A DNA stretch of 34,392 nucleotides from an uncultured Veillonellaceae bacterium (GCA_945949525.1 CAMFES010000011.1:1-34392); one strand, 5' to 3'. Shown: positions 1-7,967, counted from the stretch's first letter. A program made the numbers and translations. The notes: generated by a model not told the origin, from the sequence alone.

Positions 1-23
1 AATGTTGTTTGGAGGCGTTGACT

Positions 24-815
24 TTGATTAAGGTTCTGGTTAGCGGTGCCTGCGGCAGGATGGGCCAGGCAGTTGTCAAGGCTGTCATGGAGGATTCTGA
101 GCTGCAGCTGGTGGGTGCAGTGGATATTGTTGCCGGTGCAGATGCCGGTGAGATGGTCGGCATGGGCAAAAGCGGCGTCATCGTTGCTGATGATCTGGCG
201 AAGGCCATTGACGAAACAAAACCGGAGGTAATGGTTGATTTTACCCGTCCGGATGTGGTGTATGGCAATGCAGTTCTGGCTGTGAAAAAAGGCGTATCCC
301 CTGTAATCGGCACCACCGGCCTTTCTGATGAGGCAAAGGCGGAGCTGGAGGCTTTGGCAAAGACGCACAATACGCCTGTGTTCATCGCCCCGAATTTCGC
401 CATCGGCGCGGTGCTGATGATGCTGATGGCAAGGCAGGCCGCCAAATATATGCCTGAGGTGGAGATTATTGAGCTGCATCACGATAAGAAGCTGGATGCT
501 CCGTCCGGTACGGCACTGCAGACTGCGGCCATGATTTCCAAGGTGCGTGCGGCTCATCAGCAGGGCAATCCGGAGGAAAGCGAGAAGGTTGCCGGTGCCC
601 GTGGTGCCAACGTGGACGGCATGCATATTCACAGCGTGCGCCTGCCTGGCTACGTGGCTCATCAGGAGGTTATCTTCGGCGGCCTGGGGCAGACCCTGAC
701 CATCCGCCACGATTCCCTGAACCGGGAGTCCTTCATGCCGGGAGTATGCCTTGCCTGCAAGAAGGTGCGCGGCCTTAGCGGACTGGTAATCGGTCTTGAC
801 AAGGTAATGGACTAA
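24..815 (+). CDS. dapB: 4-hydroxy-tetrahydrodipicolinate reductase
   Basis: This enzyme uses NAD(P)H to reduce the dihydrodipicolinate-type intermediate in the diaminopimelate/lysine pathway in the cytoplasm. The 263-residue protein has the N-terminal nucleotide-binding motif GACGRMG (residues 8-14), GTTGLS near 95-100, and the catalytic/substrate stretch ELHHDKKLDAPSGTA around 149-163, with His151/His152 and Lys155. The length is normal for the family. I chose a TTG start at 24 because GGAGG at 11-15 lies eight bases upstream and the encoded protein then begins MIKVLVSG. A TTG at 9 is in frame but precedes this ribosome binding site. It is followed after 88 bases by asd, also in the aspartate pathway, so the two are probably co-transcribed. 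Confidence 0.95.
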   Translation: MIKVLVSGACGRMGQAVVKAVMEDSELQLVGAVDIVAGADAGEMVGMGKSGVIVADDLAKAIDETKPEVMVDFTRPDVVYGNAVLAVKKGVSPVIGTTGLSDEAKAELEALAKTHNTPVFIAPNFAIGAVLMMLMARQAAKYMPEVEIIELHHDKKLDAPSGTALQTAAMISKVRAAHQQGNPEESEKVAGARGANVDGMHIHSVRLPGYVAHQEVIFGGLGQTLTIRHDSLNRESFMPGVCLACKKVRGLSGLVIGLDKVMD

Positions 816-827
816 GCCATAAGTGCA

Positions 828-882
828 TTTGATGATATCACAGGTAATTTAATGATATTACTGTCATTTAATGATATTAACC
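828..882 (+). repeat. Three imperfect tandem copies of TTTRATGATATYA
   Basis: Units begin at 828, 848 and 867, with a spacing of 19-20 bases, in the dapB-asd gap. Each carries TTT, A or G, then ATGATAT, T or C, and A. The third copy contains an out-of-place ATG (871) that is in frame with asd but lacks a ribosome binding site. Function unknown. Confidence 0.6.
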
Positions 883-903
883 ATTGAAAGGATGTTTAAG
901 AAT

Positions 904-1935
904 ATGAAGAAGTACAATGTTGCTATTCTGGGTGCTACCGGTGCGGTAGGTCAGGAATTTCTGAATCTGATTGAGGAGCGCAATTTTCCTTTTGCTGAGC
1001 TGAAGCTGCTGGCTTCCAAGCGCTCTGCAGGCAAGAAGATTCAGTTTATGGGCAAGGAGTACACCGTTGAGGAGGCTACTGATGCTTCCTTCGAGGGCGT
1101 TGATATTGCTCTCTTTGCCGGTGGCGCCGCCAGCAAGACCTTTGCGCCTGCCGCTGTAAAGGCTGGTGCCGTTGTTATTGATAACTCCAGCGCCTTCCGC
1201 ATGGATCCGGAGGTGCCATTGGTAGTGCCGGAGGTAAATCCTGAAGCTATTGCCAGCCACAAGGGCATTATTGCCAACCCGAACTGCTCCACCATCATCA
1301 TGGTTATGGCCCTGAAGCCTCTCTATGATGTGTCCAAGATTAAGCGCATCGTGGTTTCCACCTATCAGGCAGTTTCCGGCGGCGGCAAGGAAGCCATGGC
1401 AGAGCTGGAGGAGCAGGTAAAGGCCATTAACGAGGGCAGGGAGGTTGTTGCCAACATTCTGCCTGGCGCATCCCTGGCAAAGCATTACCAGATTGCCTTC
1501 AACCTGATTCCGCAGATTGATGTCTTCAAGGAAAATCTCTACACCAAGGAAGAGATGAAGATGATCGATGAAACCAAGAAGATTATGAGCGATGATTCCC
1601 TGCGCATCACCGCTACCACTGTCCGCGTGCCGGTTTACAGAAGCCATGCAGAGTCCGTAAACGTGGAATTTGAGGACGAGGTTTCCGTGGAGAAGGCCCG
1701 TGAGGTTCTGGCCGCTTTCCCTGGCGTTACACTGACTGACAATCCTGATGAGCAGGTTTATCCAATGCCATTGGAAACCTCCGGCAAGAACGATGTAGAG
1801 GTTGGCCGCATCCGCAAGGATTATTCCATTGACAACGGCCTGAATTTCTGGGTATGCGGTGATCAGATCAGGAAGGGTGCTGCCCTGAATGCCCTGCAGA
1901 TTGCTGAGTACATGATTGAGCATGATATGTTCTAA
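904..1935 (+). CDS. asd: Aspartate-semialdehyde dehydrogenase
   Basis: It makes aspartate semialdehyde from aspartyl phosphate with NADPH, the branch point to lysine/diaminopimelate and threonine/methionine. The 343-residue protein opens with a Rossmann motif, AILGATGAVGQ (7-17), and carries the active-site cysteine in NPNCST (Cys128). The VSTYQAVSGGG stretch near 150-160 is typical of the family. Start ATG 904 gives MKKYNVAILG and sits 11 bases after GAAAGGA. In-frame ATG codons at 871 and 892 are poorer choices. It lies directly downstream of dapB and is followed by hairpins that end the transcript. Confidence 0.95.
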   Translation: MKKYNVAILGATGAVGQEFLNLIEERNFPFAELKLLASKRSAGKKIQFMGKEYTVEEATDASFEGVDIALFAGGAASKTFAPAAVKAGAVVIDNSSAFRMDPEVPLVVPEVNPEAIASHKGIIANPNCSTIIMVMALKPLYDVSKIKRIVVSTYQAVSGGGKEAMAELEEQVKAINEGREVVANILPGASLAKHYQIAFNLIPQIDVFKENLYTKEEMKMIDETKKIMSDDSLRITATTVRVPVYRSHAESVNVEFEDEVSVEKAREVLAAFPGVTLTDNPDEQVYPMPLETSGKNDVEVGRIRKDYSIDNGLNFWVCGDQIRKGAALNALQIAEYMIEHDMF

Positions 1936-1958
1936 GCTAAAATAGAATGACCTGTGTT

Positions 1959-2035
1959 GATGATTTGGAGGGGTTTCTATTCCTGAAAATCATCTTAAAG
2001 GGGAGCCTGTAGCGACAGTTGCAGGCTTCTTTTTG
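1959..2035 (+). terminator. Hairpin plus rho-independent terminator after asd
   Basis: The terminator stem is AGCCTG (2004-2009) with CAGGCT (2022-2027), extended inward by wobble and Watson-Crick pairs to a GACA loop, and followed by T-rich sequence at 2027-2034. Just upstream GATGATTT (1959-1966) pairs with AAATCATC (1987-1994), a second hairpin without a U tract. Confidence 0.8.
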
Positions 2036-2056
2036 TATTCTTAGTATATATACATA

Positions 2057-2085
2057 TTGACCTTTATATGGTTTTGTGATATCAT
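2057..2085 (+). promoter_or_regulatory. Promoter of the glycine-riboswitch transcript
   Basis: A -35 box TTGACC (2057-2062) and a -10 box TATCAT (2080-2085) are separated by 17 bases. Transcription would begin just upstream of the riboswitch. Confidence 0.65.
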
Positions 2086-2091
2086 AGTCGT

Positions 2092-2308
2092 TGCTGATAA
2101 TTCCGAAGAATTTGCCAGGATTTCATAAAAAAGACTGGCAGAGGAGGAAACTCTGGAGAATTCCATTAAGTTGGATACCGAAGGTGCAAGGCCCTTGGCA
2201 GGGCTGAAACTCTCAGGTAAAAAGACAGAGCTATGGCGGCTTCTTTGTGTCGCTTTTAGTCCTGTACTCCAGGGTGTTCTTGACCTGTGTCAAGGCACCT
2301 GTTTTTTT
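2092..2308 (+). ncRNA. Glycine riboswitch (single aptamer) with terminator platform
   Basis: The conserved glycine aptamer core is visible: ACCGAAGGTGCAA (2177-2189), a variable P3 hairpin, then CTCTCAGGTAAAAAGACAGAG (about 2210-2230). Only one aptamer is present. Upstream, TGCCAG and CTGGCA (about 2113-2140) form an extra hairpin that could be the 5' ghost partner known from singlet glycine riboswitches. Downstream, a strong terminator has left arm 2270-2284, right arm 2289-2301 and seven T at 2302-2308, giving a transcriptional expression platform. The gene controlled is a glycine/alanine symporter. By analogy with transporter-linked singlets, glycine is expected to reduce expression, but I cannot prove the sign from sequence. 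Confidence 0.88.
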
Positions 2309-2342
2309 ATGCAAGGAGATAAATAGGAGGTATGTGGTTTTT

Positions 2343-3710
2343 ATGTTTAATGAATTGCTGCCGATAGTTCAGATGGTGAATGCGTATCTTTCTGACTATA
2401 TTTTGGTGTTCCTGCTGATTGGCGTGGGACTGTTTTACAGCATTCGTACCAGATTTGTGCAGATTCGCTGCTTTGGGGATGGCATGCGAAAGGTGTTTGG
2501 CAATTTTTCTTTTAACGGCAAGGTCAAGGAGGGCCAGATGAGTTCCTTTCAGGCTTTGGCTACAGCTATTGCGGCACAGGTGGGTACCGGCAATATCGTA
2601 GGTGCCTGCGGTGCTATCCTTACCGGCGGCCCGGGGGCGATTTTCTGGATGTGGGTAATCGCCTTCTTTGGCATGGCCACTATCTATGCCGAGGCGGTGC
2701 TGGCCCAGGTCACCCGCATCAAGAACGCTGATGGCAGCGTGCATGGCGGCCCTGTCTACTATATTCACGAGGCCTTTCCGGGGACTTTGGGCAGGGTGCT
2801 GGCAGTGTTTTTTGCAGTGGCTATCACCCTGGCACTGGGCTTCATGGGATGTATGGTGCAGTCCAACTCCATCGGCGAGACCAGCAGCATGGCCTTTGGC
2901 GTACCGGCATGGATAATCGGTGTGATTGTGGCAGCGATTGCAGGCTTTGTTTTTCTGGGGGGCGTCAAGAGGATTGCCGCTATTACGGAGAAGCTGGTGC
3001 CTCTGATGGCACTCTTGTACATTACTGGCTGTCTTCTGGTGCTGGTGATGAATTATGACCGCATTATTGATACCTTTAGCATGATTTTCTACTATGCCTT
3101 CAATCCGGAGGCTCTTCTGGGAGGCAGCTGGGGGGCGGCTCTGAAGACCGCCATCAGCCAGGGTGCGAAAAGAGGACTGTTTTCCAATGAGGCAGGTATG
3201 GGCTCTACTCCTCATGCCCACGCCCTGGCCCACGTCAAGCATCCTCATGAGCAGGGTATCACTGCCATGGTGGGCGTGTTCGTGGATACCTTTATTGTTC
3301 TGACCCTGACAGCGCTGGTGGTTATCTCCACCCTGTATGCTGATGGTGGCATTCTGGCCTCCGGGGCGGCAGAGGGTGTCAGCAAGACCAACATGGCGCA
3401 GCTGGCCTTTGCCAGCGTTTTCGGCAACGGCATCGCCAGCGTATTCATCGCTGTCAGCCTGTTGTTTTTCGCTTTTTCCACTATCCTTAGCTGGAATCTG
3501 TTTGCCAAAATCAATGTGACATATCTTTTTGGCGACCGGGCGGCAAAGGTATTTTCCTTTGTGGCAATCATCTTTGTTTTCCTGGGCTCCTGCCTGTCCA
3601 ATGATTTGGTGTGGGAACTGGCGGATATGTTCAACAACCTGATGGTCATTCCTAATGCCCTGGCGTTGTTTGCCCTCAGCTCCCTGGTGCTGAAGCATCT
3701 TAAAAACTAA
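2343..3710 (+). CDS. Alanine/glycine:cation symporter (AGCS family)
   Basis: A polytopic inner-membrane carrier that imports glycine and/or alanine with Na+ (or H+). The 455-residue protein carries the AGCS signature region (QALATAIAAQVGTGNIVG, nt about 2560-2615), then TGGPGAIFWMW and YAEAVLAQ, and later SNEAGMGSTPHAHA, with about ten hydrophobic segments. Start ATG 2343 lies 12 bases after AGGAGG (2325-2330). GTG 2334 is a close in-frame alternative, three bases from the same site. The glycine riboswitch immediately upstream strongly favours glycine as a physiological substrate. A terminator follows the gene. Confidence 0.92.
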   Translation: MFNELLPIVQMVNAYLSDYILVFLLIGVGLFYSIRTRFVQIRCFGDGMRKVFGNFSFNGKVKEGQMSSFQALATAIAAQVGTGNIVGACGAILTGGPGAIFWMWVIAFFGMATIYAEAVLAQVTRIKNADGSVHGGPVYYIHEAFPGTLGRVLAVFFAVAITLALGFMGCMVQSNSIGETSSMAFGVPAWIIGVIVAAIAGFVFLGGVKRIAAITEKLVPLMALLYITGCLLVLVMNYDRIIDTFSMIFYYAFNPEALLGGSWGAALKTAISQGAKRGLFSNEAGMGSTPHAHALAHVKHPHEQGITAMVGVFVDTFIVLTLTALVVISTLYADGGILASGAAEGVSKTNMAQLAFASVFGNGIASVFIAVSLLFFAFSTILSWNLFAKINVTYLFGDRAAKVFSFVAIIFVFLGSCLSNDLVWELADMFNNLMVIPNALALFALSSLVLKHLKN

Positions 3711-3803
3711 AGGGCTTGAGCAGGACGGAAGATAAAACAGCATAAATAAATCAGGGCGGTAAGCTATAGAAAAAAATTACGGATTGCCGCAGGGATTGTA
3801 GAG

Positions 3804-3849
3804 CCTCCATAAGTTAGACCAAGAAATCTAGCTTATGGGGGTATTTTTT
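3804..3849 (+). terminator. Rho-independent terminator after the symporter
   Basis: CCTCCATAAGTTAGA (3804-3818) pairs with TCTAGCTTATGGGGG (3827-3841) around an 8-base loop, followed by TATTTTTT. The rest of 3711-4089 holds this terminator, the PTS promoter and an inverted repeat. I see no gene in it. Confidence 0.85.
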
Positions 3850-3954
3850 GTCAAAACAGGACCGGATAGATTAGGTGATATCACTGAATAATAAAAGCAC
3901 CGTATTACAAAAAAAGAGAATCTATACTTTCTACAGAAAAGATATAACTTTTAC

Positions 3955-3983
3955 TTGACATTGAATATGCCTATGTGTATAAT
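3955..3983 (+). promoter_or_regulatory. Consensus sigma-70-type promoter of the PTS operon
   Basis: Perfect TTGACA (3955-3960), a 17-base spacer and perfect TATAAT (3978-3983). Such a promoter should be strong when not repressed, in line with tight control by a regulator such as the GntR protein encoded downstream. Confidence 0.85.
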
Positions 3984-4002
3984 AATAATTGTCAAGGGGA
4001 AA

Positions 4003-4034
4003 TGAACCAAAAGCGAAGGAAAAGGAATGGTTCA
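4003..4034 (+). repeat. Inverted repeat in the PTS leader
   Basis: TGAACCA (4003-4009) and TGGTTCA (4028-4034) are perfect 7-base arms around an 18-base purine-rich loop, about 20-50 bases downstream of the -10 box. It could be an operator or a small RNA hairpin. It does not resemble a BglG/LicT antiterminator target. Confidence 0.5.
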
Positions 4035-4089
4035 CTTCCAAGCAATAAATTTAAGGGTATTTTTAAAGTCAAGAGAGGGGAATTTTATC

Positions 4090-4395
4090 ATGAACATCTA
4101 CTTAGTTTGCAACGCAGGTATGTCTACTTCCATCGTTGTCCGCAAAATGCAGGAGGCTGCCAAGAAGCAGGGGCTGGACGACATCCATGTAGAGGCTTTC
4201 TCCGTAGAGATTCTGGATCAGAAGGCTGACAGTGCAGATGTAGTTCTGCTTGGCCCTCAGATTCGTCACATGTTGGGGGATGTAAAGAAGGTTGTTAACG
4301 GTAAGTGCCCGGTTGACGTGGTTGATATGCGCGACTATGGTACTCTCCGTGGTGACAAGATTCTGGCCAAGGCTTTGCAGATGGTCGGAAAATAA
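4090..4395 (+). CDS. PTS lactose/cellobiose-family IIB component
   Basis: A soluble phosphocarrier that takes phosphate from IIA and passes it to the sugar during import. The 101-residue protein begins MNIYLVCNAGMSTS. Cys7 in the CNAGMSTS loop is the phosphorylated cysteine of this family. Start ATG 4090 follows AGAGAGGGG at a good distance. A frame open from 4027 is not preferred because it lacks a ribosome binding site. It is first in the operon IIB-IIC-IIA, 47 bases before IIC. The family covers cellobiose, chitobiose, lactose and other beta-glycosides, so the substrate is not fixed by this protein. Confidence 0.92.
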   Translation: MNIYLVCNAGMSTSIVVRKMQEAAKKQGLDDIHVEAFSVEILDQKADSADVVLLGPQIRHMLGDVKKVVNGKCPVDVVDMRDYGTLRGDKILAKALQMVGK

Positions 4396-4442
4396 GCATT
4401 TATCTTATTCATCATGTACATTAAAAGGGGTGTAAGGAAAAA

Positions 4443-5783
4443 ATGAATTCTTCCGTAATTGAAAAGTTTGAGGCAGTCATGATGCCTATTGCCGGTAAGG
4501 TGTCCAGCAATAAGTATCTGCTGGCCATGCGAGATTCCTTCTCCATGCTGCTGCCGTTCATCATCGTTGGTTCCTTCTTCGGTATTATGGAGTGGGTAGT
4601 CCTGGATCCGTGGGGTACTGTTCTGGGCGAGAATGGTATGAATCTGGGCGCCAGCATTACCGGCCTTACCGGTGACGCCTACAAGGCATCCGGCTTCGTA
4701 GCTACTCTTCAGATGCTGCAGGGCCTCTGCAACAACGTAGTAACCGTAGGCTTCGGTGTTTTCTCTTTCCTGCTGGTTGTTGCTTTTGCTTACCGCCTGG
4801 GCGGTATCTGGGGCGGCGACAAGTTCTCCACTGCCCTGACTGCTGTTGGTGCTTTCATCATCATGACTCCGCAGCAGGTTGTTACCAAGGCTGGTGACAA
4901 GATTGGCGCTTTCGACATGAACTACTTCGGCAACAAGGGCGTGCTGACCGCTATTATCGTAGCCACTGTTGCTTCCTGGCTCTTCGTCAAGCTTTCCAAC
5001 AACGAGAAGATGAAGATTAAGATGCCTGAGACTGTGCCGCCTGCAGTGGCAAAGTCCTTCGAGGTTCTGGTGCCGGTATTCTTTACTCTCGGTTTCTTCA
5101 CCGTATGCTCCACTATTCTTGCCAACTGCCAGTTCATGGGCTCTGCCTGCCTGAATGACCTGATTTACAGCCTGATTCAGGCGCCGCTGATGGGTTTCTC
5201 CCAGGGTCTTGGTTTCTCCCTTCTTTATCAGGGTATTGTATGGTTCTTCTGGTGGTTCGGTATTCACGGTCACAACGTTACTGCGGCTATTCAGAACATG
5301 GTTTACATGCCTGCGCAGCTGGCCAACCAGGCCGGTGATGCCAGCTACATCTTCAGCAACGGCTTCTTTGAGGCCGGTCTGATGCACATCATGGGTCTTG
5401 TTATCGCCATCCTGATTTTCTCCAAGAAGGAAAGCTGGAGGGCTGTTGCAAAGCTGGGCGCACCTGCAATGTTCTTCAACATTCAGGAGCCAATCGCCTT
5501 TGGTCTGCCAATCGTGCTGAACCCGCTGCTGCTGGTTCCTTACGTACTGGTTCCATTGGTAAACACTGTAATCGGTTATGTAGCAATTTCTATCGGTCTT
5601 GTACCTATCTTCAAGTATGTAGTGCCTTGGACCATGCCTCTGTTCTTTGGCGGCACCATCGGCACCGGCTCCATCATGGGCGGTCTTTTGCAGGTAGTAT
5701 GGCTGCTGGTTGATATTGCGATTTATGCACCATTCGTCATTGCCGGTAACAAGGTCAAGGACGAGTATGAGGAGGAAGCTTAA
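4443..5783 (+). CDS. PTS lactose/cellobiose-family IIC permease
   Basis: The membrane component that binds the sugar outside and releases the phosphorylated sugar inside. The 446-residue protein is highly hydrophobic with about ten membrane segments. It has family features such as the N-terminal LLAMRDSFSMLLPFIIVGS, WFFWWFGIHGHN (nt about 5240-5275) and NIQEPIAFGLPIVLNP (nt about 5480-5525), the conserved substrate-site region around the NxxEP motif. ATG 4443 follows AAGGGGTGTAAGG. The stop lies three bases before the IIA gene, so translation is probably coupled. Codons are strongly biased to a small set, which fits high expression. Confidence 0.93.
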   Translation: MNSSVIEKFEAVMMPIAGKVSSNKYLLAMRDSFSMLLPFIIVGSFFGIMEWVVLDPWGTVLGENGMNLGASITGLTGDAYKASGFVATLQMLQGLCNNVVTVGFGVFSFLLVVAFAYRLGGIWGGDKFSTALTAVGAFIIMTPQQVVTKAGDKIGAFDMNYFGNKGVLTAIIVATVASWLFVKLSNNEKMKIKMPETVPPAVAKSFEVLVPVFFTLGFFTVCSTILANCQFMGSACLNDLIYSLIQAPLMGFSQGLGFSLLYQGIVWFFWWFGIHGHNVTAAIQNMVYMPAQLANQAGDASYIFSNGFFEAGLMHIMGLVIAILIFSKKESWRAVAKLGAPAMFFNIQEPIAFGLPIVLNPLLLVPYVLVPLVNTVIGYVAISIGLVPIFKYVVPWTMPLFFGGTIGTGSIMGGLLQVVWLLVDIAIYAPFVIAGNKVKDEYEEEA

Positions 5784-5786
5784 TTT

Positions 5787-6107
5787 ATGGATGAGAAGGT
5801 TGTAGAGCAGTCTATGGAAATCATTACCTATTCCGGTAATGGCCGCGCTCTGGTAATCAATGCATTAAAGGATTTGTTCAAGGATGGCGATATCGCCAAG
5901 GCCCGTGAGCAGATTGCTGCCGGTGGCAAGGAAATCGGCGAGGCGCACCAGATGCAGACGGATCTTATTTCCGCTGAGTGCGATGGTCAGGAGGTAGAGA
6001 AGTCAGTGCTGCTGATTCATGCCCAGGATCATTTTATGACCGCTTTGGCTGTAAGGGATATTGCGTCCCTTATGGTGGATATGTATGAAAAGCTGTCCCA
6101 GAAGTAA
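5787..6107 (+). CDS. PTS lactose/cellobiose-family IIA component
   Basis: This small trimeric phosphocarrier accepts phosphate from HPr and gives it to IIB. The 106-residue helical protein carries the family active-site stretch LIHAQDHFMT. His78 is the expected phosphorylated residue and Asp81 the metal-binding aspartate of the trimer core. It follows IIC after three bases (ATG 5787, with GAGGAGG inside the IIC end as ribosome binding site). The terminator-like hairpin at 6126-6159 follows it, so the downstream glucosidase gene is probably transcribed at a lower level or from an extra promoter. Confidence 0.93.
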   Translation: MDEKVVEQSMEIITYSGNGRALVINALKDLFKDGDIAKAREQIAAGGKEIGEAHQMQTDLISAECDGQEVEKSVLLIHAQDHFMTALAVRDIASLMVDMYEKLSQK

Positions 6108-6125
6108 GGGACGGGTGTTATAGGG

Positions 6126-6159
6126 TGGCACGGCCGGCAAAGGACGGCCGTGCCATTTT
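6126..6159 (+). terminator. Strong GC-rich hairpin between IIA and glucosidase genes
   Basis: TGGCACGGCCG (6126-6136) pairs perfectly with CGGCCGTGCCA (6145-6155), loop GCAAAGGA, followed by TTTTA. The short U run suggests a partial terminator or an mRNA-stabilising stem inside the operon. Confidence 0.7.
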
Positions 6160-6246
6160 AAAAGATGCATTTGCAAGGATATTTGCTAATAGTCGCTAAG
6201 ATAAAATTTTGCTAAAGAAACATTTTGTAAAAGAAGAGGGATTTTT

Positions 6247-7647
6247 ATGCAGTACAAGTTTCCAGATAATTTTTGGTGGGGGGCGGCCACATCCGGCCCG
6301 CAGTCCGAGGGGCGTTTCAACAAGGCTCATCGCAACATTTTCGATTATTGGTATGATACGGACCCTGATGCCTTCTTTGACAAGGTAGGTCCTAATGTAG
6401 CATCCAATTTCTATAACAGCTTCCGTGAGGATATCGGCCTCATGAAGCAGGTAGGTCTTAATTCTGTCCGCACTTCCATTCAGTGGTCACGTCTTATCAA
6501 GGATTTTGAGACTGGCGAGGTGGATGCTGACGCAGTACGTTTTTACAATGAAGTCATTGACGAATTCATCGCAAAGGGCATCCGTCCTATCATGAATCTC
6601 GTTCATTTCGATATACCGGTGGAGCTTCTGCACCAGTACGGCGGCTGGGAGTCCAAGAAGGTGGTAGACCTGTTCGTTATCTTCGCCAGGAAGTGCTATG
6701 AGCTTTTCGGCGACAGGGTAAAGGACTGGATTACCTTCAACGAGCCGATGGTTATTCCGGAGGGGGGATACCTCTACAAGTTCCATTATCCGCTGAAGGT
6801 GGATGGCAAGGCTGCCGTGCAGATTATCTACAACATCAATCTGGCTTCTGCCAAGGCGGTGCAGGCTTATCATGAATACCGCGACAAGGCAGGCATCAAG
6901 GATGGCCGTATCGGCATCGTCATAAATCTTACCCCTGCTTATCCTCGCTCCGAGAGCCCTGAGGATGTGGCAGCAGCTCATTTTGCCGAGATTTTCAAGA
7001 ACAATGCTTTCCTGGATCCGGCTGTCAAGGGCGAGTTCCCTGCCGAGCTTGTGAAGATTCTCACCGATGACGGCGTTATCTGGGAGTCTGCTCCGGAGGA
7101 GCTGGAGATCATCAGGAACAACACGGTGGATTATCTGGGTGTGAACTATTATCACCCTGCCCGTGCCAAGGCTCGTGAAACTGAGCTGGATCCGTCCCTG
7201 GGCTGGCTGCCGGAGAAGCATTTTGAGGATTACGAGTGGCCGGAGGCGCGCATCAACCCGCATCGTGGCTGGGAGATTTATCCGAAGGCTATTTATGATA
7301 TTGCTATCAATGTTCGTGACAACTACGGCAACATTCCGTGGTTTATTTCTGAGAACGGCATGGGCGTTGAGGGCGAGGCAAAGTTCCGCAATGCCGATGG
7401 CGTGATTGACGATGACTATCGCATCGAGTTTATCAAGGAGCATCTTGAGTGGCTCCACAAGGGCATTGAGGAAGGTGCAAACTGTTTTGGCTATCATCTC
7501 TGGACCCCGATTGACTGCTGGTCCTGGATGAATGCCTACAAGAATCGCTATGGCCTGATTGCTGTAGACGATTTGGCAACTCAGAAGAAAACCATTAAAA
7601 AATCTGGCGTGTGGTTCAAGACCCTCAGCGAGAATAATGGTTTTTGA
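6247..7647 (+). CDS. GH1 6-phospho-beta-glucosidase
   Basis: A cytoplasmic retaining glycosidase that cleaves the phosphorylated beta-glucoside delivered by the PTS into glucose 6-phosphate and the aglycone or glucose. The 466-residue GH1 barrel shows the acid/base glutamate in WITFNEPMV (Glu166) and the nucleophile in FISENGMG (Glu369), and the typical N-terminal FPDNFWWGAATSGPQSEG. Length is normal. ATG 6247 follows AGAAGAGGG. Its place after a lactose/cellobiose-type PTS supports the phospho-glycoside substrate. A 6-phospho-beta-galactosidase role cannot be fully excluded from motifs alone. Confidence 0.92.
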   Translation: MQYKFPDNFWWGAATSGPQSEGRFNKAHRNIFDYWYDTDPDAFFDKVGPNVASNFYNSFREDIGLMKQVGLNSVRTSIQWSRLIKDFETGEVDADAVRFYNEVIDEFIAKGIRPIMNLVHFDIPVELLHQYGGWESKKVVDLFVIFARKCYELFGDRVKDWITFNEPMVIPEGGYLYKFHYPLKVDGKAAVQIIYNINLASAKAVQAYHEYRDKAGIKDGRIGIVINLTPAYPRSESPEDVAAAHFAEIFKNNAFLDPAVKGEFPAELVKILTDDGVIWESAPEELEIIRNNTVDYLGVNYYHPARAKARETELDPSLGWLPEKHFEDYEWPEARINPHRGWEIYPKAIYDIAINVRDNYGNIPWFISENGMGVEGEAKFRNADGVIDDDYRIEFIKEHLEWLHKGIEEGANCFGYHLWTPIDCWSWMNAYKNRYGLIAVDDLATQKKTIKKSGVWFKTLSENNGF

Positions 7648-7709
7648 TAGTTAGTGCAGGCAACTGCGCTAATGTCCCTCTAGTTTCTTTAAATTTATAT
7701 TCGTACCCT

Positions 7710-7762
7710 GTGCTGCTGTCTGCCGGTTGTGCCTCTTTGGTGCGGCGGGCAGGCGGCGGCAC
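7710..7762 (+). other. Long wobble-rich RNA hairpin in the 3' UTR of the glucosidase gene
   Basis: Arms 7710-7724 and 7748-7762 pair over 15 positions. After one G-G mismatch, 7726-7733 pairs with 7739-7746 over eight more, closing a TCTTT loop. Seven of the 23 pairs are G-U wobbles that work only in the plus-strand RNA. It lies just before the terminator. Confidence 0.6.
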
Positions 7763-7768
7763 GCAGAG

Positions 7769-7796
7769 AAGCCTGCTCCCCCAAAGCGGGCTTTTT
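7769..7796 (+). terminator. Rho-independent terminator of the PTS/glucosidase operon
   Basis: AAGCCTGCT (7769-7777) pairs with AGCGGGCTT (7785-7793), one wobble, followed by TTTTT. The 320-base stretch 7648-7967 contains this, the hairpin at 7710-7762 and the gntR promoter, and no further gene that I can support. Confidence 0.8.
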
Positions 7797-7893
7797 CTGT
7801 AAGCGGAATATTAAAAAATATATCTTTATGTGAGATAATATGTCTTTTGCTAAATAAAAATGTGATATATGTATATGAAAATGTGTTGTTTTA

Positions 7894-7902
7894 TGTTATA
7901 AT
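7894..7902 (+). promoter_or_regulatory. Extended -10 promoter of the GntR-type regulator gene
   Basis: TGTTATAAT is an extended -10 element (TGn plus perfect TATAAT). No good -35 box lies at 17 bases. The flanks are rich in TATGTATA-like sequence (7866-7877 and 7934-7952), which might contain regulator binding sites. Confidence 0.55.
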
Positions 7903-7967
7903 GTCTAAAAACGCTTGAGAGAATGATAGGCAAATGTATAGTATGTATATATAAGGGGTAGTTTTGC

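Noticed and set aside
2307-3743. Open frame of 478 codons on the minus strand opposite the symporter gene
   Set aside because: Composition rich in His, Gln and Lys without hydrophobic core, no ribosome binding site, and fully overlapped by a certain membrane protein gene.
3975-4229. Open frame beginning at the PTS transcript start
   Set aside because: It overlaps the IIB gene in another frame and its product has no known features; it lacks a proper ribosome binding site.
7903-7920. CcpA cre-like site TCTAAAAACGCTTGAGA
   Set aside because: It contains a central ACGCTT resembling cre, but several conserved outer positions do not match the consensus.
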